64,000 nucleotides of DNA from Acheta domesticus. Its lineage: Eukaryota > Arthropoda > Insecta > Orthoptera > Gryllidae. The stretch is from assembly GCA_031308135.1 (NCBI GenBank), contig JAHLJT010000631.1, forward strand, positions 142,208,734 through 142,272,733, given 5' to 3'. The translations under genes and the position numbers were made by a program. A model generated the notes under the pieces. That model had not been told where the DNA came from and did not search any database. It saw only the letters and a list, made by a program, of their open reading frames with translations. This document shows positions 1 through 12,228 of this stretch, piece by piece (position 1 is the first letter of the stretch; every line of letters starts with the position of its first letter).

Positions 1-118
1 AAGGGCGCCTCCCTTTTCCTACACGTGACAGCCTATTAGTTCTTGAACGTGCACTGATCTACGCGGCAACTTCGAACACGTCCACACATACTCCCTCTCT
101 TTCTGAATACCCGTATAT

Positions 119-236
119 TACTTTCGTCATAGTATATACAGAGTAATATACGTAGAATAGGGAAAGTTGTGTAGTTGTGCGAAAAAACGGTGGATTTTCG
201 GCAGAAAAAAATTCATTGCTGGCCCCTGATAAAGAA
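119..236 (+). mobile_element. Helentron-like repeat, 5' end fragment
   Basis: The fragment starts with the family 5' motif TACTTTC and runs through TATAGGGAAAGTT-like sequence and a GGCAGAAAAA segment found in every other 5' end here. It stops after about 115 bases, where the inverted 3' end of another copy begins at 237. It carries no coding sequence. Confidence 0.55.
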
Positions 237-933
237 CTAGTGGTGCTATAGGATGGCACAGACTTTCCCGTATTACTATTCATTTCCTTGGGACTGGCAG
301 GCTATTCGGAATTGCCAGATACTCGTGCCAGCTGCCAACTATCAATTTCCAGCTGTCAACTCTCAATTTTTGGGTTTCTTAGTGGTAGAATGGAAATATT
401 AATTTTAGAATATTAACACTAAAATCTCGTCCTAAATGATAATTTTCTTTAAAACCTTTGGAGCGGTTTTTAAGAAAATGGTGTTTAAGCACTCCTAAAA
501 ATCCGAACTTTGAAGCTCTTTTTCCACAGAAAATTATAGAGTTTTTAGAAAACTTCATTTGAAGTCATTTGTAAACTTTATTGTCTTAGTCCGTTAAAGT
601 GCTTCAAATGACTTTTAATGACTTTTTTCGAAAACTCAAAAAATTTGTCATAAAGAGCTTCAAATTCCGCATTTACAGTAGCGCTTAAACGCCATTTTCT
701 TAAAAACGGCACCAAATTTGACCAAGAAAATTGGCATTTAGGAAGAGGTTTTACTGTTCATTAATATTCTTAAAATAATGTTTTTGTTCAATTATTAGGA
801 AACCCAAAAATTAAGAAAATGTCAAAAAATGTACTTTGGGTGGCGATAGATGGCATGTACGAATAGCTAGCTGACACCAAAGGAAATAGAAAACTAATAC
901 GGGAAAGTCTGTGCCATTCTCTAGCACCACTAC
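237..933. mobile_element. Inverted dimer of two Helentron-like 3' halves (long palindrome)
   Basis: The left edge reads CTAGTGGTGCTATAGGATGG and the right edge is its reverse complement (CCATTCTCTAGCACCAC at about 914-930). The two arms stay complementary all the way to a centre near 585, so the whole 0.7 kb can fold back on itself. Each arm equals the last ~350 bases of the Helentron-like family seen elsewhere, including the TTTCCCGTATTA subterminal motif. No 5' end motif lies inside. Confidence 0.6.
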
Positions 934-2607
934 TTTCTTTTTGTAAAGGGTTCATACCGTTTGTTGGAAATAAATAAATACGCAATAAATAAATAAATTG
1001 TTTTTATTTCTAACCAAGAATTCACATTTGAAAGAACGTCCGCTCATTCCTCTAATTAAAACATAATCATGGAGTAGCAGCCACAACGTTATTGTACACT
1101 GCTGGCATCTGACTTAGTAATAGAATCTCGTAAAAGATGTCCTTATGTGAAGTCACGAGCGTTACTTTCCCGGTGGAGTCTCGTGACCGTCTCTGCAAAC
1201 ATGTAGCGACGCCTGGGGCCATCGTCATGCTAGGACGCGAGCGGCCGACGAACGGTGTAAAGGCGAACGCAGGGGCTTCCCTCGACCCGAAAAGATAAAG
1301 TTGCGACGTTTACAGTGCGCAGCGTAGCGACTCCCTACACTTTCATTTCAGGGAGAGTGGAATAAACAGACGCGTACCCACACAGCTTGATGTGTACTTT
1401 GCACAAAAATACGCTCGTCATGTCAATAGTAGGTAATGAAAAAGGAAAGTTCATGTAATAAAAACAATGTATACTGGACAGAATGGTGTTGAACATGTTC
1501 TGTCTTGTAATTGTGTTGAGTGAGAATGTGGAATTAGTGGGAAGAATAAACTTGTGATTAAAATATATGAAATGTCTTTAGAATTAATTTCGAAGTGTTT
1601 TACTCGCAATAAATATCAGGATCATCCAAATGAAAATCAGACCCATCCCATTTCTGTATTAATTTTCTTTATTGGTTTGAGAACATGAACCGATATGAAT
1701 AGTTATGTAGTTATGTGTGACATCGCTGCTACCCATAGTCATTCTTCAAGCAAATATGCCAGTGTGTCATCTGTTCATGAATACCTCCAGAACGTCTGTC
1801 AACGGAGACGACGCAGTTCACGACGTGCCTGCACAACCTCACGGTGTGCATTTTTGGAAAACGCAATAGCCTTAATGGACAGCGTGCCAATCTGCTTACT
1901 CTTGATGTCCGAATTCAGTCTATGAAGGTAGTATACCAGGCATGTCAAGGTCGCGGGCAAGGTTACCTGACTTCGCGGGCACTACGTCCAGAAAAATTGG
2001 CACTAGATTTAAAAGTAAGGGCAGTACAAATTCCTCCGGATTGACGGTAGGCCATTGTACGCATGGCCCATGACAGTCTTTGAGAGCCGTTACTTGACAG
2101 TTATTGTCACAAATTCAGCTATATTAATTCCCATTTCTTCTTTAAGGCAAAGAAAATATCCATTAAAATGAAATAATACTTCATTCCGATTTCAAATACT
2201 CAATTGAGAGTAAAATTTAAAATAAATGAGTTAAAATAATCTTGATTTTGCAATCCTGCTTACTTAAGAGAGATATAAAAGCATGAACTTTCTAAGTTCA
2301 GGTTTTAAGGTTTAACAGATAAACATTCTTGTCTGTTAAAAGCGCTGGCCGTCCGTAAGCGAGAATTGTTAACTTATAGAGACATGTTAATTTATTTCAC
2401 ATTATTGCTAAATACAATAAATAACTGAATGATGTAATAACACCACAAGAAACGAAAACAAGGAATGAATTCGTCATTCAAACATAATCCCACGCCTTAG
2501 TAAAGATTTTTATATAAGGGAGAACTTATATAAGAAAATAATTAACAAATAGTAATAAGGAGTGAAGAATATAAACATAATAGAATTCTCGGTTATTTGA
2601 TAGAAAC
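934..2607. other. Intergenic, no recognised gene
   Basis: A short TAAA-rich run lies at 969-1000, similar to the tail of the LINEs in this window. A GC-richer patch at 1140-1350 has no repeat partner here. Overlapping 60-76 codon frames at 1695-2044 have no recognisable domain and are not supported as genes. The remainder is AT-rich. Confidence 0.5.
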
Positions 2608-4461
2608 CTAGCGGTGCTACAGAATAGCAGAGACTTTACTATTAGTTTTCTATTTCCTTTGGACTCGGCTAGTTATTCGGACATGCCAGCTGCCATCTCT
2701 CGCCGCCCAAAGTACATTTTTTGACATTTTCTTAATTTGCCGGTTTCGTAATAGCAGAACGGAAATATTTTTAAGAATATTAATAAAGAGTAAAACCTCG
2801 TTCTAAATGCCAATTTTCTTTGAAAAATTGGCACCGTTTACCAATGCACCACGCGGCTCCAATGGTAAGGCTGCGTGTGAGTTGTATGTACTTCACATGG
2901 CCCCATTGCAAAAAGGCCACGTGAGTTATATCTAACTCACATGGCAGCCAACGTGTTAAGAAAATAGCGTTTAAGCGCTACTGTAAATTCGAAATTTGAA
3001 GCTCTTTTTCATAGAAATCTTTTGAGTTTTGAAAAACTTCATTAGAAGTAATTTTAAGCTCTTTAACTCACAAAGCTTTTAATTGTTTTTTGACGTTAAA
3101 TACATTATTTAATAAAATGAACTACAAATATTAGCATACTATTTACTAATCTTCGTGAAAAAATGTTAATTTTTTCAAAGAAAACTTATTCCAGCTTAAA
3201 CTAGTGTATTGCTTACAAGATTACTCGATACATTTGTTAACAATTCAACTAGTTTTATTTAAAAGATGTTAATAAAATGAATCCAACATTTACCTAGTCA
3301 ATATAAATTGCAATGATTTCTGTACATAATCTTTTGTATATGCTACCTAAATGTAAGATGCAATTTCGTAACATTTAATTACACACTCATTTACATACAT
3401 TCAGTTTCATGGTGTATTTGATACGAGCTAAGTCATAAAAGTACATTTAAACACATTTAAAATAGTAAAATGTACTAAACGAGAGAAATAATGTGTTTAT
3501 TATATAAACGTTTTGGAAATTCTTGTGTATTTTTCAACTCTCAAAATGTTTACTCTAAAAACGAGCCTCCTTTTATAAAAAAAAAACGGTAATAACGTCC
3601 TACGGAATTGTTTTATTTTCTATATTTTTTTTTATTTTAACGAACATGAAACCTGCACCATCCTATTAAGCTTCCTTTATGTTATCTAAGGTCCCAATTT
3701 AATAAAAAAATGTGCGGTTTTTAAGAAAAAATAGTTTAAAGAAAATAAAAGGTGCCTATGTCTGACACATAATTTCGCAAAAAACACGCATGTTTTTTGA
3801 AAAAATGAACATGACCTTATTTGAAGATCTGTTTTTATGAACACATCACATTTAAAGATCTGTTTTTAAAAACAAAATTGTACCTTCATACTTGTAGTTG
3901 TAGGAAAACGCCAAACAAATTTTGAATTTTTTCAATTTTCGAAAAATCAGAGTTTTCAATCAACATGAAACTTGCGACATTGTTTTAAATGACCCTCAAC
4001 AAAAAACAAACGATCCAACAACAAAATTTAGTAAAAATGGTTGGTGCCATTTGTTTCGAAAATTTTGAAAATGTCTCAAGGGCTTCATTTTAAGTACCCC
4101 CAAAATTAAAATGTCGATTTCAAATTCAAGGGGTTCACGAGATCAGTCAGATCGGTCGGAGAATATCAATTTTGGATATCAATCTTGTCGCTACAGTTGT
4201 TCACAGACAGACGGGCAGACGCATCTAGACGTTTTGCTTTCAATTGGTTTTTTCGGTATCGAAGACCCACAAAACAGGGATTCTGGCTGCACCACATGTT
4301 AGGAGATCTTCTTCTTAATTTATCAACAGGGTTTATCCACTTTTTCGCTATCGGTAATGAATTTTTTCCTGCCGAAAATTCGCGGTTTTTTCGCGCAGCA
4401 TTTCATAACTTTCCCTATACTAAGTATATACTCCGTATATACGTACATATACGGGAAAGTA
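2608..4461 (-). mobile_element. Helentron-like element, both ends present, with insertions
   Basis: Read on the minus strand, the element begins TACTTTCCCGTATATG at 4461 and ends GCACCGCTAG at 2608, with the subterminal repeat and hairpin remnant. A TCCG-type microsatellite lies at about 4200-4225, in the position found in other copies. A block of about 120 bases (2840-2960) is absent from sister copies, and the AT-rich stretch at about 3070-3560 also looks inserted. There is no replicase-helicase frame, so the copy is non-autonomous. Confidence 0.6.
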
Positions 4462-5581
4462 AAAATCTGGCAAACATAGTTTCGTACGAAGCTACTATGC
4501 AACGCCTCGCGCCGCTTCAGCTTGCGAGTAGGCACCACTTCCTGGATTGTAAGTCTGTGTTTGGAGTCCCGGGAAGTTGCCCGTGCCTATACACGCGCCG
4601 GGCTCCCCAAAAAGCTCGTGCGGGCTCGGCTTGACTTGCCGTAGTATACAGTGGCGAGTTGGTCCCTCAAAAGCTGGTGGTTCACAAATTATCGATAATG
4701 GTGGAGGATTCCACCCTCTGTCTGAGATAAAAACGAATTTATGTGTTTCAGAAATACGTTGTACACAGCATTTTACGAGCAGAGTTTTATTCAAATTTCA
4801 TTCACATTCCCCTATTAGCTATTATTTCTTAAAGTGAAAAATAAATAACATTTTTATATGTAAATTAAGTCGTCACACCTTCATTTGCTCGCTGTGAACT
4901 TAGTCACTCGCTTCACTCTCGCACAGAAATTAATTATTTCGATGAAGTCATTCATGGTGGACCGCATCGCCAATGGTATCTCTCTTCTCTCATAATAATG
5001 CGCAAAAAAATGTAATCATTTTCAGATAATAAAACAATGTTCTGGTTAACACATGCTCATTCACATCTATCTTACTAGATCGCATGAAAGGATCGTTATG
5101 TAATGCCTGCTCAATCATGGAATATACGCCGAGATGGGAGTGAATTATTTTTTTTTTGGGGGGGGGAGCGCCTTCGCTCTGGGTAGTTTGCTAACGTCAC
5201 TGAGTATAAGCAACGCAACATCCAACCCCCCTCCACTCACAGACAATGGTTCATTGCCAATGACGTGGCATTGTGGACCGCAGGTAAGACTGCAGAGTAA
5301 ATATCGCGCAGTAGCTACGCAAATCATTCTCTCGTACTTGATTTCCAGTGAATGCAAGAAAATTATGAAGTTATTATGGATCCAGGAGTAATTATGAACA
5401 CGTGTTCATATTATGTATACTTACGAGAACTAAAATAAGAGATCGAAAATTTTGGTTGTAGTTCAAACACGCCACAATTACCACATCCTGCACGAGCCGC
5501 TAATGATATAGCATGTCATTGCATTGACAATTCCCGTCCAGTCAATCCCAAAGTAATAAACCCTTCTCGTCCGAGAAAATC
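4462..5581. other. Intergenic, no recognised gene
   Basis: A moderately GC-rich patch at 4495-4660 and a short T/G homopolymer (TTTTTTTTGGGGGGGG) near 5150 are the only visible features. Short frames on both strands overlap each other and have no recognisable domain. Confidence 0.45.
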
Positions 5582-8150
5582 GTGATTAAGAAGTCAGAAG
5601 ATGTATTCCTATGCTCATTGAACATGTGGATAAAGAAACGCTGCACAGACACATTAGCTATCAAAAATAAAAATTCCGTTCCGTTCCATGTCTTCTCAGG
5701 AATTCCTCAAAGTTCAACACTTTCTCCTTTACTTTTTAATACATACATGTCCGATATTCCACAACGTCCTTTTACTACCATAGCACGGCATGCCGATGAT
5801 ACTGCCCATTTTTTTAAAACAAAAATATACAAACTGCTCGAAACTCTACAAAATTCTTTAAATATATACAGAATGTCCCACCAACTATGGACCACCCCCA
5901 ACACTTTTAAACGGTTCAGGATATCGAAATGCAGTTTTCGATTAACAATGCGGAATCATGGGGCAAGTAACATGCCGTAGAGAAATTGTCTATAATATTT
6001 TTAGTTTTCGAGAAATTGAATCATCTTTGATTTTTTAAATGGAACTATATATTTTTTTCACCAGCAATGGATAGATCATGAAAAGAGGAATAAAATGATG
6101 TATCATATGTTAGTATTTTGATGGTAATTTGAGTATAAAATTAGACTTTCTGACACGTGATTTTTAAGTAAACGGTCTTTTCTTGTAGCAGCCCTCGCAA
6201 CAGTAGCCATTGGTAAGACGGCCTTAGTGGCGTCAAGACTGTTTCGTGGAGACAAGGTGTGTGAGAGGGGCGGCTGTGAGGGATAGAGGCGTAACTACAG
6301 CAATTCATGGTCTTGACATGAAGATCATGTAAACAAACATCAACATTAACGATCAGAATGAGAGATTTTTGCCATTTGTTCATCTGAATTGAACTTTTCT
6401 TCTACTGAAATTCCAAAGCAACGATAATCAAAAAGAACAAAATAAAAATAATTTGTAATGGAAGGACGATAATAATAAAGGTTCTTTTCAAACTTAAAAG
6501 AATAGAGCTCAGTGTGTTTGCTGAAACAAACTTTCATTTTAAAACATGGAAAGGGAATAAATGATTAAAGATTTTTATTGTAATATCTCGATTAATTCAT
6601 TAAATAATAGATAGGTAGATATTTTCTAATATTATTTATTGTTAATAAACTTCTTATTTAAACGCGTACAAAAAGAACAAAGCAATACAAATTTTGAAAT
6701 ACTCTTGACAGTCTATCAGTGTAAATTTAATAAACTTTAACACAAATGCACATCTGCAGTCACAACTGTTAATACTCATTGGAGAGTTCCACACTTCATA
6801 ATGCCATGCTGCCACAAACTTGAAAATCCACGGCAGAGGACGGAAGTGTACTGTTTTCTTTTCCATTTATGAACAGCAGTAGAGGTACGGTTGCGCAGTG
6901 CACGAATAATCATCTTAATTAAAAATTGAATTTACCAACGAAGAGACGGTGGTTTGATTCTTGACAAGTTTGAAAATGGTATTTAATGTTAAAGAAGACA
7001 AAATAATTGCAGATAAATCAATGGAAAAAAATCTCTTGTTCTGATCGTTGAAATTTGTGCTTCTTAATGTGACCTTTGCGACAAGACCCTGGATTGCTTT
7101 AGTTAGGTCTCTTATCCCTCATTGCCACCCCTTTCAGTCTCCTCTCTCTCCACGCAAGTCTTGGGGACGCGAAGGCCACTTTTACGGAAGGCGAGAGTTG
7201 CAAGGTATGCTTCACGAAATATTGCCCGTTTAATTCAAAATCACATATCAGAAAATATAATTTTATACTCAAATTACTATCAAAATACTAACATATGATA
7301 CATCATTTTATTCCTCTTTTCATGATCTATCCATTGCTGGTGAAAAAAATATATAGTTCCATTTAAAAAATCAAAGATGATTCAATTTCTCAAAAACTAA
7401 AAATATTATAAACAATTTTTCTACGGCATGTTACTTGCCCCATGATTCCGCATTGTTAATCGAAAACTGCATTTCGATATCCTGGACCGTTTAGAAGTTA
7501 TGGGGGTGGTCCATAGTTGGTGGGACACCCTGTATATTGAATGGACCCAACAATGGAGAATAATAATAAACCCATCTAAAACACAAACAAAAATGTTCAC
7601 ACTCTGCAGGCCTACTAATCCCTCATGTCTCAAAATAAATAATATAAATATACCTTGGATAGAAAATCATATTCCAATTCAATATTTAGGACTAAATTTC
7701 GACCGTCGTTTAACTTGGAAATCCCACATTCAAAATATTACAAATAAAACGTAACAAAGAATTTCAATATTATACCCGTTAACTAATAAATTTTCAAAAT
7801 TACTAATTGAGTGTGGTATTTCAATATTTAAAACAATAATAAGATCTTCACTTACATATGCATGCCCAATTTGGTGTAATGCATCTGCGTCAAACATGAA
7901 GAAAATACAAACCATTCAAAACAAATTTTTAAGGAGAATTCTAAAAGCTGAATGGTTCATCTCCAACAAGCAGATACATAAAGAATTACAAATAGAATCA
8001 ATTAAGACATTTATAATTACTCAATCTTCAAACTTCTTCAACTCTTTAGCAAATTTTCGTGCTTACCAACATTTCCATTTAGGACAAAATTATAACTTAA
8101 AACGTATTCGTTCCCGCTTCCCCACAGATATATTTCACCCTCCGTAAATA
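5582..8150 (+). pseudogene. Jockey-type LINE reverse transcriptase, 5'-truncated and split
   Basis: This is the C-terminal half of a non-LTR reverse transcriptase in two pieces, 5582-5868 and 7533-8147. The first piece carries the palm motifs GIPQSSTLSPLLFN and HADDTA. This keeps the catalytic ADD, although the usual Y is H. The second piece continues with WRIIINPSKT, IQYLGLNF and RSSLTYACPIW, then MKKIQTIQNKFLRR, which are the thumb and connector motifs of the Jockey clade, and ends at TAA 8145-8147. The foldback element at 5869-7532 separates them. Removing it plus one TA copy restores the reading frame across the junction (N-I-Y-I-E-W). An internal stop near 7753 shows the copy is dead. 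The upstream endonuclease and first ORF are absent. Confidence 0.8.
5869..7532. mobile_element. Long-arm foldback DNA element with TA target duplication
   Basis: The left end is CAGAATGTCCCACCAAC and the right end is the inverse of CAGGGTGTCCCACCAAC, flanked by TA on both sides. The arms match closely for about 300 bases and remain alignable, with gaps, to about 6380 on the left and 7015 on the right. Little more than 0.6 kb lies between them, and it has no transposase. TA duplication and TIRs place it nearest the Tc1/mariner-type non-autonomous elements. It sits inside the Jockey reading frame. Confidence 0.8.
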
Positions 8151-8610
8151 AATTTCTTAATCTTTTCTAAATAATTCTTTCACTTAAAACTCAGAATTTA
8201 TAATAATAAAAATTATTAAATTCTAATTAAAAATCGAGATTTATCCCATGTTTTATTGAAACAATCATAATTAGCAGTAATTATGATTTAAATTTATAGC
8301 ATCTCCAAAAAATGTTATGTTATTATAATGTCTTCTATCATCCTGAAAAATTTGTATAAAATTGAACAGGAAATAAATAATATAAAAACATGCTTCTAGG
8401 CATGTACAGAATTCCCGTAACCTGCTGTATGTTGCTACGCTCCGACGCTGCAACAAAATGTTTCGTTTCATTTTGGGCAACTGTTATATACACATACTAT
8501 TTGTACCTAAGATTAACAAAGTGTTTGGTTTCGAATGGCAAATGAATCTATTATTTCAAAATGGCGACGACTTCATCAGCTATTTGTCACATGCTCATTG
8601 TTGAGCGTTA
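8151..8610. other. AT-rich spacer
   Basis: This includes the probable 3' untranslated tail of the Jockey copy (to about 8230) and then AT-rich sequence. I see no gene. Confidence 0.4.
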
Positions 8611-9367
8611 CACTGAGAGAAATGTTGTAGTAGAATGTACTAAATATGTTTAGTAAAAAATCGTATAGTAAATACTAAACACTGTAAGTGCAGTTTTTAG
8701 TAAGTGCAGTTTTTAGTAAGTTTTTAGCAAGTGCAATTTAGTAAGCACTGTTTACTAAATAATGTTGAGTACGCGCGCGTTCTCAGCAACCTGACTAATT
8801 GAAATGGTTATAGGACCCGTCTGAAGTGTAAAAAGTCAACGCTGTATATAGTATTATGCGCTATACAAATAGTGTGTTTAGTATTTTATTGGTTTTCAAT
8901 AATTATGTTATATTATCTAAATTAACAGTAAAAATGTCGTCGACAGCCTGTAGCTGTCTTGCGTCCGTAACTGCTGTGCTAGGCAAGGGTCTGTCAGGTA
9001 ACCGAGGTTAAGGCAGTCCACGAGGCCGTAGGGTGGGTGACCGCTGCGGAACCGCAGTTGCTACCTGCTTGGAGGGAGAAAGAAAGTACTGCTTTTCACG
9101 TTTCCTTTAGTTATTTTTCACTGCACTGTTTAGTAAATATTACTCAATGTATTAGTCAACCCAAAGATCCGTTTAATTTTCTCCACAAGTTGCCATTCGT
9201 CCCGGGTATGACCTGTTTAGTGAACATTACTATACGTGTATTAGTGTGATTAAATAAACAGCAGTTTCGTGAAATTGACTAAGCACTTTGTTCTACGAAA
9301 ATCTACTATACCGTTTACTTGAATCTATTACGTGATTAATTGTATGAACTAAACATTTCTCTCCGTG
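8611..9367. mobile_element. MITE-like element with short TIRs and TA duplication
   Basis: The left end CACTGAGAGAAATGTT and the inverse of the right end CACGGAGAGAAATGTT match at 15 of 16 bases. Each is flanked by TA (8609-8610 and 9368-9369). Near the left end, the unit GTGCAGTTTTTAGTAA is repeated (8687-8740). The interior contains several copies of TTTAGTAAA-like words but no transposase. Confidence 0.6.
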
Positions 9368-9589
9368 TAGTCGCCGAAAAAATGTCCTATTCGAAGTAAA
9401 CACGGAAACACACCTCCTTAGATTTTACTTAAGAACAATGGATACGTAGAGTTTCCTATTAAGTTGAACTCCACAATTCATTGGGTATTAATATTGACCC
9501 TCGTGTACAGTATTGATCCTCGTGTCTTTCTCAATACTTCGAAGCATTCGAGAACAATATTAAATAATGCATGTATGAACTAATTATAA

Positions 9590-9819
9590 GCCCCTCGAGT
9601 GGCCAAGCAAGCTAGATTTCTCTGAGGTGGTTCCGGTTTCGATTCTCAGCCGAGGGCTATATATAAGGCTGTATCTTTTGAATACGAATCGGCTCAGATT
9701 CTTTAGTTATGCGACGAAACAAAAACGCTCTGTCAGGCCAAGTAATCTAGGTACGGTGACGGGAATACGTCGCGCTCGCCACATGTCTCCCTTACCTTCC
9801 GGTGTGGGTAATAAATAAA
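9590..9819 (+). mobile_element. tRNA-derived SINE
   Basis: The 5' part resembles a tRNA. It has an A-box-like GTGGCCAAGCAAG at about 9599, and about 35 bases later a B-box-like GGTTTCGATTC near 9639-9649. A non-tRNA body follows, then a short AATAAATAAA tail that could be recognised by the LINEs here, which end in the same motif. It abuts a Helentron-like 3' end directly. Confidence 0.55.
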
Positions 9820-9946
9820 CTAGTGGTGCTACAGAATGGCACAGACTCTCCCGCATTCGTTTCCTATATCCTTACGTCCCGGCTAGCTATTCTGACTTGC
9901 CACATACTCTTACCAGCTGCCATCTATCGCCGCCCAAAGTAGTATA
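9820..9946 (-). mobile_element. Helentron-like repeat, solo 3' end
   Basis: On the minus strand this ends in ...CTGTAGCACCACTAG followed by T. It has the CGGGAGAGTCTG subterminal motif but lacks the body and 5' end. Confidence 0.6.
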
Positions 9947-11319
9947 ATTTTAAAATTAAAATAGTATGAGCTTACTCCGACTGTCGTTCATTAAAATGTA
10001 TATACGTGTGGAAATAATGTATTTTGTGACGTGTGTTTCTACTCAGGTGATCTTTCATCAAATATAATGAGACATTTCTTTATTTGAAAACCTTAACATT
10101 CTATTCATCCAATCCAATGCTTTTTACGACAAATAGCTTATAGTTTGTTTCCCTATTTAATGATAATGGTTAAACAAGAGGAATAAATATTATATTTGTT
10201 ATTATTTGTTATTACGTGACTTTCGGTGTTAACAGGGGCCTTTGAGAAAAAACTGCCATTCAGTAGTTCAACATCCCAAACACGAAAGAGGGTTCCAAAT
10301 CGTTTCGCCGTAATCCGCCTTACAAAACAATTTGTTTCTAATCAATTTCCTCCCTATTTGATAAATATATCTACTCGCAAATTACCAAAGTTAGTCGGTG
10401 CGGTTGCGGAGATAGAATTTCCAACGGTATTTTTTCTGTAGTTGACAGTACATAAATTAATTTAATATATAACGATATTCTAAAATTCAGCAACTTCGCG
10501 TGTTGCCCGAGGAAACCAGCACTCGTTACCGAAAACGTGACAAAATCGGGGCGTCTATTTATACAGCGCCTGTGCTGGCTATCTTCGAGCCATCTCCGCT
10601 CCGCGCCGCGCCGCGCCGCGCCGGGCGGCTGGCAATCGCGGGCGTTGCCAGGGCACCGCAGGGGAAGCGGGACGCCCTGGCGAAGATCGCTCGGACGATG
10701 CGGCGTAACGCTGCCCGGGGCTGCAAACACGCAAGCGAAGAATGCATGAGCGACGAAACAGATCGAACTCAAATTACGCCTTTCTCTCTGGCACTTCCTT
10801 GATCCCGCCTGCAATTTTTAAGATAATCTTGAAATAACATTCTCCCAGATTATTTTGTAAAAATATAAATGTTTATAATGCTAGGCCAAACACTCGTAAT
10901 GCAAGAAATATTTTCTTGTGCAGAAAATCAGGTATTATGAAAATATTAGCTCTCAGAGATTAGAAGCCAATTTTGAGTTTTGATCATGCCAATAAAAGAA
11001 ATATGACTAAACAATGTATGTCGCTATGTGCTAGTGTCATAGATAAAATATTATTTAGATTAAAGATAATTGTCAATCGTTTTGTTTAATTCTAAAATAT
11101 TTCTAGTATTACAAGTCATACCAAAGTGCATTCAGATGAGCTAAATATATTCTGAAGAAAGATAACTCATAGTCACAAGCAACGTGGGTTGACATTAAAC
11201 AAAAGTAAGCACCGAGGTAATAAGATGGAATGTGCTAAATTAAACGTACTGATTTTTAAATATTTAATTCTTCCATATTGTGCTATCCAAGTTTTTACAA
11301 CGTTAAAAATACTAATTTT
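9947..11319. other. Intergenic with an isolated GC-rich block
   Basis: The stretch is AT-rich apart from about 10490-10805, which is strongly CpG-rich and contains a CGCGC pentanucleotide run at about 10600-10623. Open frames on both strands across it (up to 147 codons, minus strand) are composition artefacts with no domain. It could be a CpG-island promoter of a gene whose exons I cannot see. The rest holds nothing recognisable. Confidence 0.45.
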
Positions 11320-11704
11320 TACTTTATTGCTATCGCTTAGAGAGAAAGCTATGTAATGTTGCGGGAAAAAGGGGCGAATTTTTGGCAGGAAAAAACTTAT
11401 TGCCGGGCTCTAGTAACACAAAATGTGAATAAATCCAGCTGCTAAATTTAGAAAAAATCCTCTAACAGCCATCGCTGTTTTGTGGATCGCTGATACCCAA
11501 AAATCGATTGACGGCAAAACATCTGTCCGTCCGTCGACATGACTGTCCGTCTGTGAACAACACTATCGGCTAAATCGTTCAGCCGAAAATTCCCAAAAAT
11601 AGATATTGAAACGATCTGGCTGATGTCGCAACACCTTGTATTTCAAACCGATATTTCAATTTTGGGGGGGTACTCTCCAAGAAACTCTTGAGACATTTTC
11701 AAAA
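11320..11704 (+). mobile_element. Helentron-like repeat, 5' fragment
   Basis: The fragment begins TACTTTATTGC and continues through the AAAGCTATGTAATG, GGCAGGAAAA and CGATTGACGGCAAAAC blocks, a short TCCG tract at 11525-11560, and TTTTGGGGGG. It ends at the inverted 3' terminus of the next copy. Confidence 0.6.
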
Positions 11705-12228
11705 CTAGTGGTGCTAGCGAATAGCACAGACTTTCCCGTATTAGTTTTCTATTTCCTTGGGTCTTCGCTAGTTATTCGGAACTGCCACAAACTCTTTTTT
11801 GCCAGCTGTCATCTATCACCGCCAAAAGTACATTTTTTGTCATTTTCTTAATTTTTGGTTTCCTATTGGTAGAACGGAAACATTCATTTTAGAATATCAA
11901 ATAACACTAAAACCTAGTCATAAATGGCAATTTTCTTTTAAAAAGTATGTGCCGTTTAAGAGAAAATGGCGTTTTAGCGCTACTAAAAATGCGAAATTTG
12001 AAGCTAATTTTCACAGAAAATGATTGAGTTTTCAAAACACTTTATTTGAAGTTATTTGAAGCACTTACACTCACAAATATAATAATGTTTACAAATTGCT
12101 GGTAATGTGCATATTAAAGATGTGAGAGATCTGTCAATTGACAGCAATTGTTAGTTTCGCGCAGCATTACATAACTTTCCCTATACTACGTATATCACTC
12201 CGTGTATACGTGCGTATACGGGAAAGTA
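11705..12228 (-). mobile_element. Short Helentron-like element with both termini
   Basis: On the minus strand it begins TACTTTCCCGTATACGCA at 12228 and ends GTGCTATTCGCTAGCAC-CACTAG at 11705. This is the clearest hairpin in the window, with a 6-bp stem and 5-base loop. It is flanked by TTTT on both sides, with no longer duplication. At 524 bp it is an internally deleted copy. An inverted match (ACTTTCCCGTAT) is shared by the 5' end and the region just inside the 3' hairpin. Confidence 0.7.

Noticed and set aside
4185..4634. 149-codon plus-strand frame
   Set aside because: It runs from the Helentron-like repeat into unrelated DNA, so it has no evolutionary unity.
9590..9665. Functional tRNA gene
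   Set aside because: The arms do not pair well and the B-box-like region continues into a non-tRNA body with an AATAAA-type tail, so it fits a SINE better.
10371..10814. 147-codon minus-strand frame and 100-codon plus-strand frame
   Set aside because: They overlap head-on across a CpG-rich block, with no recognisable motif; a composition artefact.
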